Both the position numbers and the translations under genes were made by a program. 64,000 bases of DNA from Anoxybacterium sp963668245 (GTDB lineage: Bacteria; Bacillota; Clostridia; Peptostreptococcales; Anaerovoracaceae): assembly GCA_963668245.2 (NCBI GenBank), contig OY764195.2:558001-622000 (forward strand), in the 5' to 3' direction. Below the pieces are notes generated by a model. That model did no database searches, had not been told where the DNA came from, and saw only the letters and a program-made list of their open reading frames with translations. Of this stretch, positions 16,218 through 23,886 are shown in pieces. Each line of letters begins with the position of its first letter. Within the stretch, counting starts at the first letter, position 1.

Positions 16218-16988
16218 CTAAGCCAACTTGCGTTTTACAAGTTCGGTCAACACAAAGGATGCTACATCTTCTGCATAAGAATGAGATCCAAATCCAGCGT
16301 CATAGCCCAATTCCTGAGCGAGCTCATGTGAGATCCGAGGTCCACCGCAAACAAGAACAATTTTATCCCGCAAACCTTCTGCTTCAAGAAGATCAACAAG
16401 GTTTGTCAAATTTGCAACGTGGACATCCTTTTGAGTAACGATCTGAGATACCAAAATTGCATCTGCATTGGTTTCTATTGCTTTTGCAATCAGTACTTCG
16501 TTTGGCACTTGGCTGCCCATATTGATTGCCTCAATCCCATGGTACCGTTCCAAACCAAAATGTCCATGGAAGCCTTTCATATTCATAATTGCGTCAATTC
16601 CAACAGTATGCGCATCAGTTCCTGAACAAGCACCAACGATTACCACTTCTCTTTTAATATTATCTAGAATATACTTCTCACATTCAATACGGTCCATCAC
16701 ATCAACTTCTACTTTTGTAACTTTGATGGAGGTACAGTCTACCGTATGCTGACATTTGCCATAAAGAACAAAGTAAGTATATCCAATATTTAAGTCTTTT
16801 GAAAACACTACAGCTGGCTCATCCAACCCCATTTTCTTTGCTAATAATTTTGCCGCTTCATTGGCTTCCTCTCCGTATGGAATTGGAAGAGTGAAACTCA
16901 TCTGCATCATTCCATCGTTTAAGGTATCTCCATATGGTTTGATTTTTGTCATATCAATCGCTGTATTTGCCGTTGTGATACAATTCAT
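16218..16988 (-). CDS. kamE: Lysine 5,6-aminomutase, beta (cobalamin-binding) subunit
   Basis: A 256-residue small subunit of the adenosylcobalamin- and PLP-dependent lysine 5,6-aminomutase, which moves the terminal amino group of D-lysine or beta-lysine from C6 to C5. The cobalamin-binding signature DxHxxG is present as D125-A-H127-T-V-G130, followed by a Rossmann-like B12 domain with the GSHSYAEDVASF ending. The N-terminal domain should carry the lysine that binds PLP in the resting enzyme. Its ATG overlaps the kamD stop (TAATG), so subunits are made in step. KamB and KamC, encoded upstream, are the probable reactivation system. Confidence 0.96.
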   Translation of the reverse strand: MNCITTANTAIDMTKIKPYGDTLNDGMMQMSFTLPIPYGEEANEAAKLLAKKMGLDEPAVVFSKDLNIGYTYFVLYGKCQHTVDCTSIKVTKVEVDVMDRIECEKYILDNIKREVVIVGACSGTDAHTVGIDAIMNMKGFHGHFGLERYHGIEAINMGSQVPNEVLIAKAIETNADAILVSQIVTQKDVHVANLTNLVDLLEAEGLRDKIVLVCGGPRISHELAQELGYDAGFGSHSYAEDVASFVLTELVKRKLA

Positions 16989-18544
16989 TATTTTGCACCT
17001 CCTAGCATCAATGGAATAAATGGATTGAAATAAGTTTCATCTTTGACACAAACGCCTGCAAGGCCCTTACCACCATCCTTTGGTCGTTTCACACCACCAA
17101 ATTTACCTTTTTCAATGGTCGAAAACAGTCCTTCTTTTTCGATTTCGTGGAGTAATTTTTCTGCATCGGAAAGAACAAGCTGTGCTCTCTTTTGGATGAT
17201 TCCATCCTTCTTAAATTCTACTTCATCACCGATGGCACGTGCATTATTGAAAATATATTGCGCATTTTCAATGGATAACATTCGGTCATGCAGATGCGGT
17301 GTGTGAATGGCTTCTGTAAGCATTCCGAGAAGCTGCAAAGACTGGCCTGACCATACTGCAGCTAAATTAAACAACGCATCTTGAATATGGCCTTTGAAAA
17401 TATTACCCGTCATATATTTTGTTGGAGGCATATATTTTAGTGGTGCCTTGGGAAAAATTTCCCTTGCCATCATTGCCTGGGACAATTCATAGAGAAATCC
17501 ATTTTCAATATCGGGATCCATTTCAAAAGCGTGTCCAAGGCCCATTTGTTCCTCTTTAATGTTTGCAAGAACAGCAAATTGTTCATTGATGAATTGGGAT
17601 GCCAGCACAGTGTGTGCTTCTTCATACGCATCTGCCGTCGTCAGGTAATTATCTTCTCCTGAGTTGAAAATAATCCCACAGTATCCAATGATTATACGGG
17701 AGAAATACTGGTCTACCAAAGTTCTTTGCATGTTAATATCACGGAACAAAATGCCATATAATGCGTCGTTCAGCATCACATCCAATCGTTCAATCGCCCC
17801 CATTGCAGCAATTTCCGGCATGCAAAGCCCAGAACTATAATTGCAAAGTCTAATATATCTTCCTACCTCTTCTCCAACTTCATCTAATGCTCTTCTCATC
17901 AGTCTGAAATTTTCCTGTGTCGCATACGTTCCGCCAAAGCCTTCTGTAGTTGGTCCATATGGTACATAGTCAAGTAAACTTTGCGCTGTCGTTCTGATAA
18001 CTGCAATAATATCAGCGCCCTGTCTAGCGGCAGCTTGCGCCTGAATCACGTCTTCATATATGTTTCCAGTCGCCACAATGACATAAAGATATGGTTTTCT
18101 TCCTTCTCCTATGGTTGAAAGATATTCCTCTCTTTTGCTGGTCTGATTCTGAATTCTTACTAGTGCTTCTTCCACAATGGGCATAATCTTTTTTTCTGCT
18201 TCTTCTGCCGCGGATAAGGGCAGCTTCATAATATCTAGTTCCCCAGCCCCCATTTTCACTGCAATTTCTTGTGGAGATAATCCTGTCTGTATCATTGCAT
18301 TTCCAATCCAATATGCAACACCCTTTGGCAATCCACCACCATCGTGAATCCCATCTACTACAACATTGGGCAAAGGAGTTTCTACATCATCAACTCCGTC
18401 GATTCCTAAAAGTCTTAAAATCGTTCTTTCTGTACTAACGGTTGTATGTCTGTCGATAAAAGTCTGCATACTCTCTGCAATGCGGGCAGCACAGCTTCTT
18501 GCACTGTCGATTACACTTGAATCGAGATTTAACTTACTTTTCAT
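16988..18544 (-). CDS. kamD: Lysine 5,6-aminomutase, alpha subunit
   Basis: A 518-residue large subunit that forms the PLP and substrate barrel of lysine 5,6-aminomutase. Diagnostic stretches are GGGLPKGVAYWIGNAMIQTGLSP, the long GGTYATQENFRLMRRALDEVGEE segment and the KYMPPTKYMTGNIFKGH region. The length equals known KamD proteins. An AAGGAAATAGG-type site precedes the ATG, 72 nt after kamC; kamE follows with a one-base overlap. It works on the beta-lysine made by KamA, giving 3,5-diaminohexanoate for Kdd. Confidence 0.96.
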   Translation of the reverse strand: MKSKLNLDSSVIDSARSCAARIAESMQTFIDRHTTVSTERTILRLLGIDGVDDVETPLPNVVVDGIHDGGGLPKGVAYWIGNAMIQTGLSPQEIAVKMGAGELDIMKLPLSAAEEAEKKIMPIVEEALVRIQNQTSKREEYLSTIGEGRKPYLYVIVATGNIYEDVIQAQAAARQGADIIAVIRTTAQSLLDYVPYGPTTEGFGGTYATQENFRLMRRALDEVGEEVGRYIRLCNYSSGLCMPEIAAMGAIERLDVMLNDALYGILFRDINMQRTLVDQYFSRIIIGYCGIIFNSGEDNYLTTADAYEEAHTVLASQFINEQFAVLANIKEEQMGLGHAFEMDPDIENGFLYELSQAMMAREIFPKAPLKYMPPTKYMTGNIFKGHIQDALFNLAAVWSGQSLQLLGMLTEAIHTPHLHDRMLSIENAQYIFNNARAIGDEVEFKKDGIIQKRAQLVLSDAEKLLHEIEKEGLFSTIEKGKFGGVKRPKDGGKGLAGVCVKDETYFNPFIPLMLGGAK

Positions 18545-18616
18545 CCTATTTCCTTCTTTCTTATCATATTCAGAACGAATCCCATTTTATGCATATTCAA
18601 CACAAGAATATGATTC

Positions 18617-20269
18617 CTACTGTAACGGTTCTTCTGCATTCGCCAAAAACATTCTTGCTCTTGTGATAATCTCATCATGAATACCCAGCATCTTGGCAAT
18701 ATTCAGCGCATCTTTTGGAATTTCTTCTTCTCGTTCTGCTTCATAAAGTCGGTAGTCCATATATTTTTGAATAATCTCAATCCGTTCTCTTCGGTTTGCA
18801 TAACGCAATTCTTTTTCCAATCGGATAAAATCAACATTAGAAAGCCCTCTGACCTGCATGTTTTTGATTCCCTCCCCCACGGTTATACGATCAAAATGAG
18901 TTGTAATCAAACTAATATATGGTTTGACTTTTAAATATGCCACCAAGCTTTTGGTTAAAGCCAAGCCCTCGATGGGATTTGTTCCACTTGCAATTTCATC
19001 GATTAACAACAAGGAACGTTCCCTGCTATTATCCAAAATCTCTTTTAACTCTTCCATTTCACTCCCAAAACTGGACAAACCCCTCGTCAATGACTGACTA
19101 TCCCCAATTAAGATGTGAATATAATTGGTTAGTCCTACTTTGGCTGATTTACAAGGTACAAAAAAACCATACTGACTCATCAACGTGATTAACCCGACCA
19201 ACTTCAGGGAAACTGTTTTCCCACCCATGTTGGCACCAGTAATGCAAGTCACGCCATCTGCCAGTGATATACTAATAGGACAGTACTTTTGATTTTTTTG
19301 TTCTAGAATTTCCTCCACTACAAGATGTCTGCCGTCTTCAATCTCGATTCGATGCTCTGGTACCAGAATTGGTTCAACACAGCGATATCGATTCGCATAA
19401 ATTGCCTTTGAGAGTGTGAAATCAAGCAGACCAATGGTTAGACAGTTTTGCAACAAAACATCGCAATAGGAAGCAATTTCACTTGATAGTAATTCTCTGA
19501 TTTTCAGTTCTTCCGCATCAATCATTTCGTTCAATGCGTCTACTCTTTTTACAAAACCATCTATCTCTTCTGTTTTTTTCAAAGAAAAAGTGACCGATAA
19601 GTAGTCCTCTTCGTCAAAAACCAATTCAGGAATTTCCTTCATGATTTTAACCAGTTCTTTGTTTGACTTTGAAACTACGTAATCAAATTTTGGTGTTAAT
19701 ATAATTCCGTACTGCTTTTCTACATGCACCTTTATTATTTTTTGTGCTTTTCGTATGGCAACTTCCATTTCTCTTTTTTCTCTTCTCGTTTTATGAAGAC
19801 TCTCTGAAAAGTCATCATAAAGATAAAAGGTATCCATTCTGTCATGTCTCGGATCTAATTTATCTAACAGCGAAATTATATCCAATAAGAGAAATTCCTC
19901 CCGAAAGTGATATGCCGTATTCACTAATAATTCCTGTATGCGCTTCATCCGTAGAAGCAAACTCTTCACTTCAAAAAGTTCAACCACAGAAAGAGGGTTA
20001 TTCCTGCTCCTTTCTATGGTAAAGCAAACATCTTTCACATCCATAAAGACTTCTTGTAGTTGCTCCGTTACTGGCAGATTGTTTTCCACAAGAAAAAGAA
20101 GTTCATGTACTCTTTGAAATTCTTCCCGCAACAAACCTTCCTGTCCTGGCAGATAAGGGGTTAATTCTTTCATTCGTTTTTTTCCAAAAGGAGTAAGCAC
20201 GTTGATACTCTGCATCACATGCTCCAGCCCTGTTTCACTACGAGTTTTTACGTTAGATAGCTGTCTCAT
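18617..20269 (-). CDS. kamC: MutS-like ATPase KamC, aminomutase reactivase subunit
   Basis: A 550-residue protein with the MutS core and ABC-type ATPase but without the mismatch-recognition N-terminus. Walker A is GANMGGKT, the signature is LSSFGSEMEELKE and Walker B is LLLIDEIASGTNP. Long helical lever-like segments fill residues 90-290. Such MutS-like proteins in lysine clusters are known as KamC and, with KamB, are described as reactivating the B12 enzyme KamDE after cofactor loss. The start overlaps the kamB stop by four bases (ATGA). DNA repair is unlikely given the operon and the missing domains. Confidence 0.9.
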   Translation of the reverse strand: MRQLSNVKTRSETGLEHVMQSINVLTPFGKKRMKELTPYLPGQEGLLREEFQRVHELLFLVENNLPVTEQLQEVFMDVKDVCFTIERSRNNPLSVVELFEVKSLLLRMKRIQELLVNTAYHFREEFLLLDIISLLDKLDPRHDRMDTFYLYDDFSESLHKTRREKREMEVAIRKAQKIIKVHVEKQYGIILTPKFDYVVSKSNKELVKIMKEIPELVFDEEDYLSVTFSLKKTEEIDGFVKRVDALNEMIDAEELKIRELLSSEIASYCDVLLQNCLTIGLLDFTLSKAIYANRYRCVEPILVPEHRIEIEDGRHLVVEEILEQKNQKYCPISISLADGVTCITGANMGGKTVSLKLVGLITLMSQYGFFVPCKSAKVGLTNYIHILIGDSQSLTRGLSSFGSEMEELKEILDNSRERSLLLIDEIASGTNPIEGLALTKSLVAYLKVKPYISLITTHFDRITVGEGIKNMQVRGLSNVDFIRLEKELRYANRRERIEIIQKYMDYRLYEAEREEEIPKDALNIAKMLGIHDEIITRARMFLANAEEPLQ

Positions 20270-21297
20270 AGACTCCTCCCCCCCATCTTAACGTCAAGAA
20301 CTGGTATTCCTGGAACTGCCTTTCCCATGGCCTGAAACAATGCTTCGTGCTCAAAAGAATACCCAGCCGGAGCATATGGATTGACGGTCAATGCTGCCAC
20401 CTCAATATTTTCGAGTACTTTCACAGTAAATCCCTGTTTTCTAAGCTGCTGCCACTGAACTGCATCAATGAATATTTTCGTTGGATCTTTTAGTACAAAA
20501 GTTATATGTTTTAGCTTTTGCGGCTGGATTTCTGCAATCACACTTTTGGTCAATGCACCAGGCAAGTATACAACCGTTGTTTCCTGATCAATTGCCTCAT
20601 CCAGATATTTTCCAGCAGCAAGTCCCGTTTTCAATGATAATGTGAAAACTTGAATTCCTTTGCCTAAAAGAATCCCGCCCTCTTCCCTTTTTTCTTCCAA
20701 CTTCAAGCGAAGTTGCCCTTCTTCCAGTTTTGGTAATTGATACAGCCCTATGATATGGGCTGTTTCTTCTACTACCTTTTTTAAGCTACGAGACAGAACT
20801 GCCCCTGTGGATAGGATGATCCCATCTGACGTATCAGGTGCTGCAATAGATTTCCGATCAATCGCACCGTCAATCAAGATCAGTTCTGCCCCAAATGAAA
20901 GCATCTCTTCGCACATCATTTTGTGGTCTTTTGTATTGACTGGTCCTGCAATTTGGACGTATCCGCTTTCTGCAACCCGACATATCATAATTTGTCCCAG
21001 AGCAGTAGAATACTTTGTCATTTGCAGGATTTCCAGTCCGGCATCAGCCATCTCATATAGCTTTACAGGGACAGATACAATCGTCCCTGCATCAAGAAAC
21101 ACCTTGGGTTTATCTGTTCCCGTTACTACATCAGTGCTTTCGCCATCTCTTCCTGTAGAGGTGATTCCAAGCACAACACCCTCATCCATCGCTTCTTCAA
21201 TCAAATAATTTAATGCTGTTGTTTTCCCAGCATTTTTCGCCATACCTACGATGGATAAGGTTTTATATTTTTCTGTTAATTGGTATAGTAGACCCAT
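20266..21297 (-). CDS. kamB: KamB, aminomutase reactivase subunit
   Basis: A 343-residue protein with a P-loop-like AKNAGKTTALNYLIEEA near the N-terminus and an Asp-rich AELILIDGAIDRKS segment, suggesting a nucleotide-binding fold of the CobW/deaminase-chaperone kind. It is found between kamA and kamC in lysine fermentation clusters and is assigned as partner of KamC in reactivating KamDE. The frame opens at ATG 21309, but GGAG six bases before ATG 21297 (MGLLYQL) makes the latter the probable start. It overlaps kamC and follows kamA closely. Confidence 0.88.
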   Translation of the reverse strand: MGLLYQLTEKYKTLSIVGMAKNAGKTTALNYLIEEAMDEGVVLGITSTGRDGESTDVVTGTDKPKVFLDAGTIVSVPVKLYEMADAGLEILQMTKYSTALGQIMICRVAESGYVQIAGPVNTKDHKMMCEEMLSFGAELILIDGAIDRKSIAAPDTSDGIILSTGAVLSRSLKKVVEETAHIIGLYQLPKLEEGQLRLKLEEKREEGGILLGKGIQVFTLSLKTGLAAGKYLDEAIDQETTVVYLPGALTKSVIAEIQPQKLKHITFVLKDPTKIFIDAVQWQQLRKQGFTVKVLENIEVAALTVNPYAPAGYSFEHEALFQAMGKAVPGIPVLDVKMGGRSL

Positions 21298-21315
21298 GTG
21301 TTTCTCCATCTATTG

Positions 21316-22575
21316 TTATTTATTTCGTTGATGTCGCAATAGGCCTTGTGGTTCCATAGCCATACGTTCTCCTTGAACCAAGCCTGCTACTCCTTCATAG
21401 CGATACTCTTTTTTGCCCGTGCAATAGTCACAAGTGCAGTCCAAAGTTGGTAAGTCTTTTGGTTCTGTGTACGTTGTAATCACGCCTTCATAATTTCTTA
21501 GAATCACTTTGTCCGGTGATTGAGAAATTACATATTGAGGCATAACAGGAGTTTTTCCCCCGCCTCCTGGTGCATCTACTACGAAGGTTGGCACTGCATA
21601 ACCCGAGGTATGTCCTCGAAGTCCTTCAATAATTTCGATTCCCTTTGAAACTGGTGTTCTGAAATGCTCGATTCCCAAAGATAAATCGCACTGATAAATA
21701 TAATATGGTCTCACTCTATTTCTAACCAAGGCATGCACCAAATCACGCATAATATGCGGGCAATCGTTAAGACCTCTTAACAGTACTGATTGGTTTCCAA
21801 GAGGAATCCCTGCGTCAGCAAGCTTTCTCAGCGCCTCCATGGCTTCAGGCGTCATCTCCTTAATATGATTGAAATGTGTATTCAACCAGATTGGATGATA
21901 CTTTTTCAGCATGTTCACAAGATCATCTGTGATTCTCTGCGGCATAACAACCGGTGTACGAGACCCAATTCTTACAATTTCAACATGCGGAATTTTTCTT
22001 AACTCACTAATAATATATTCTAAAACCGAATCGGCTACGAGAAGTGCGTCTCCTCCTGAAAGAAGCACGTCTCTCACCTGTGGTGTTCTTTTAATATAGT
22101 CAATACATAGATTGATGTCGTCCATGCTTCTTGCTCCATCTTTTTCGCCAGCAAGTCTTCTTCTTGTGCAATGTCTGCAATACATGGAGCATTGGTCTGT
22201 AATAAGGAGTAAAACTCTATCTGGATATCGATGTGTCAATCCAGGGGCCGGAGAATCTTCGTCCTCGTGCAATGGGTCAAGCATATCCGCATCACTTCGA
22301 TGGGTTTCCTGAATCACAGGAACTGCCTGCATCCTTATTGGGCATCTTGGATCATCTACGTCCATCAAAGAAGCATAGTAAGGCGTAATCCCCAGACGGA
22401 AAGTTTTCAGGGTTTCCGCAATATCGCGCTCTTCTTCTGGAGTCAGGCGTATGATTTCTTTCAACTGTTCCACAGTGTTAATTCTGTTGCTCACTTGCCA
22501 TTTCCAATCGTTCCATTCTGCATCTGAAACATTTTTCCATGCTTCGATGTCTTTCCAATTTCTTCTTTCTGACAT
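21316..22575 (-). CDS. kamA: Lysine 2,3-aminomutase
   Basis: A radical SAM, PLP-dependent enzyme of 419 residues that converts L-lysine to L-beta-lysine, the first step of the pathway. The cluster-binding motif CSMYCRHC gives C129, C133 and C136. The PLP site is in the PGGGGKTPVMPQY segment near residue 330, and a C-terminal CDCTCDYC-like zinc/structural cysteine cluster (DCTCDYCTGKK) is present as in the Clostridium subterminale enzyme. AAGGAAA precedes the ATG. It lies 98 nt behind kdd, with no terminator between, and should be read from the sigma-54 promoter at 23783. Confidence 0.97.
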   Translation of the reverse strand: MSERRNWKDIEAWKNVSDAEWNDWKWQVSNRINTVEQLKEIIRLTPEEERDIAETLKTFRLGITPYYASLMDVDDPRCPIRMQAVPVIQETHRSDADMLDPLHEDEDSPAPGLTHRYPDRVLLLITDQCSMYCRHCTRRRLAGEKDGARSMDDINLCIDYIKRTPQVRDVLLSGGDALLVADSVLEYIISELRKIPHVEIVRIGSRTPVVMPQRITDDLVNMLKKYHPIWLNTHFNHIKEMTPEAMEALRKLADAGIPLGNQSVLLRGLNDCPHIMRDLVHALVRNRVRPYYIYQCDLSLGIEHFRTPVSKGIEIIEGLRGHTSGYAVPTFVVDAPGGGGKTPVMPQYVISQSPDKVILRNYEGVITTYTEPKDLPTLDCTCDYCTGKKEYRYEGVAGLVQGERMAMEPQGLLRHQRNK

Positions 22576-22626
22576 TACGATTTTCCTTTACCTTTCTTTA
22601 TTGATTCTGATTCAATTTCGTTCTAC

Positions 22627-22663
22627 CCTTAGATTAAATAAACAAAAAACCTTAGATTAAATT
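22627..22663. repeat. Short direct repeat between kdd and kamA
   Basis: CCTTAGATTAAAT occurs at 22627-22639 and again at 22650-22662, followed by a TATGCAT pair near the kdd stop. It is probably a small duplication; no function is evident. Confidence 0.7.
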
Positions 22664-22672
22664 ATGCATCTA

Positions 22673-23704
22673 TTATGCATACATTTCTGCGAACAATGCT
22701 TTTAACGGTTCACACTCTCTCAAAACCTGAAGAGAAATTGCAGCATGTCCTTTGCAGTATCCGTTTCCAACGATCATATTTACGTCTTTCCCTACACCCT
22801 CCGCTCCAAGCGCAGCTTTTGTAAAACTAGTTGCCATACTGAAGAAGTATACAGTACCATCATCTTTTGTAGCTAGAATACTAGCCATCTCAGTGTTTTC
22901 AATATTTACACAATTGATCACAACATCTGCCAATTTTCCGTCTGTCAACTCATAGATTTTATTGTAAATGCCAATGGCATCTGTTGCATCTGCCGCAAAG
23001 TACTCGTCTGCAAGGCTTAATCTTCTTGCTCGATCTGTGCTCTTTTCACTTCCGCCGATGCAGATTACTTTTCCCGTTACTCCAGCACGTTTTTTTGCCT
23101 CATATAGACAAAGGAGTCCTGATTTTCCGCCGCCACCAATCACGACTACTGTGTCACCAGACTTCACAAGTTTTGCAGTTTGAGCCGGTGCTCCTGCTAC
23201 ATCCAAGACAGAAAGTGCCAAGGTTTCAGGAAGATCCTTTGGAAGAACTGCGTAAATACCACTTTGGAACAAGATTGCCTGTCCTTTGATATCGACTTGA
23301 TCGATATCTGGTCTCACAGCCAAAATCTCTTCGATGACAAGTGGTGTAAGAGACAAGGATACCAATGTTGCAATTTTATCTCCTACCTTTAAGTCTCCTT
23401 CATAAGCTGGTCCAATTTCCTTTACGGTTCCGATGAGCATGCCACCAGATCCAGTAACCGGATTTTTATGTTTTCCTGCTTTTGCTACAATCCCAAGCAT
23501 GATTTTTTTGATTTCTTCTACATTTCCCTCTGCCTGTCTTTCAATCTGTGTAAAACTTGCAGAGTCTACGTTCAAAGTCTGTACATCAATCAATACTTCG
23601 TTGTCATAAATCTCCATTGTGTTGTCAATCACATCAGCAGGCTGAGGCAACACACCTTTTGGTGAAATAACTCTGTGGGTACCATATGGGCATCCTTTTT
23701 TCAT
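22673..23704 (-). CDS. kdd: L-erythro-3,5-diaminohexanoate dehydrogenase
   Basis: A 343-residue NAD-dependent dehydrogenase that deaminates 3,5-diaminohexanoate to 3-keto-5-aminohexanoate. It has a medium-chain-dehydrogenase-like layout: N-terminal substrate domain with HKNPVTGSGGMLIGTV (80-94), then a Rossmann domain with VVVIGGGGKSG (187-196) and ILATKDDGTVYFF (276-288). It is the first gene of the operon, with AGGAGG before its ATG, behind a sigma-54 promoter (23783-23798). The regulator encoded immediately upstream has an N-terminal half related to this very protein. The cleavage enzyme kce, which should use its product, is not in the window. Confidence 0.95.
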   Translation of the reverse strand: MKKGCPYGTHRVISPKGVLPQPADVIDNTMEIYDNEVLIDVQTLNVDSASFTQIERQAEGNVEEIKKIMLGIVAKAGKHKNPVTGSGGMLIGTVKEIGPAYEGDLKVGDKIATLVSLSLTPLVIEEILAVRPDIDQVDIKGQAILFQSGIYAVLPKDLPETLALSVLDVAGAPAQTAKLVKSGDTVVVIGGGGKSGLLCLYEAKKRAGVTGKVICIGGSEKSTDRARRLSLADEYFAADATDAIGIYNKIYELTDGKLADVVINCVNIENTEMASILATKDDGTVYFFSMATSFTKAALGAEGVGKDVNMIVGNGYCKGHAAISLQVLRECEPLKALFAEMYA

Positions 23705-23782
23705 ATTCGTTTCCTCCTAGATTAAAATAATTCCATTTACTCTTCCGCAATATTTATTTCTCGTTCGACACCATTTACATAT

Positions 23783-23798
23783 AGCAATTCGCATGCCA
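23783..23798 (-). promoter_or_regulatory. Sigma-54 (-24/-12) promoter of the kdd-kam-ato operon
   Basis: The minus strand reads TGGCATGCGAATTGCT, matching the sigma-54 consensus TGGCACG-N4-TTGCA with the invariant GG (23797-23796) and GC (23785-23784) exactly ten bases apart. The start should be near 23772, giving a leader of about 68 nt before kdd. A sigma-54 activator is encoded directly upstream. Confidence 0.88.
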
Positions 23799-23836
23799 AT
23801 TTAAAGACTTTAAAAATGAACATCCATTCTGGGTAA

Positions 23837-23886
23837 TCGAACCGAAAAAGAGAAAAACGGCACCTAGGTCGAACCGAAATTGGTTC
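23837..23886 (-). promoter_or_regulatory. Upstream activator elements for the kdd promoter
   Basis: TCGAACCGAAA occurs at 23837-23847 and at 23869-23879, 32 bp apart (three helical turns), about 65 and 100 bp upstream of the predicted start. The second copy extends into GAACC-GAAATT-GGTTC (23871-23886), a dyad running into the stop codon of the regulator gene. Spacing and symmetry fit binding sites of a sigma-54 activator dimer. Confidence 0.65.

Noticed and set aside
18617..20269. DNA mismatch repair MutS
   Set aside because: The mismatch-binding and connector domains are missing and the gene is locked between kamB and kamD; KamC is the better call.
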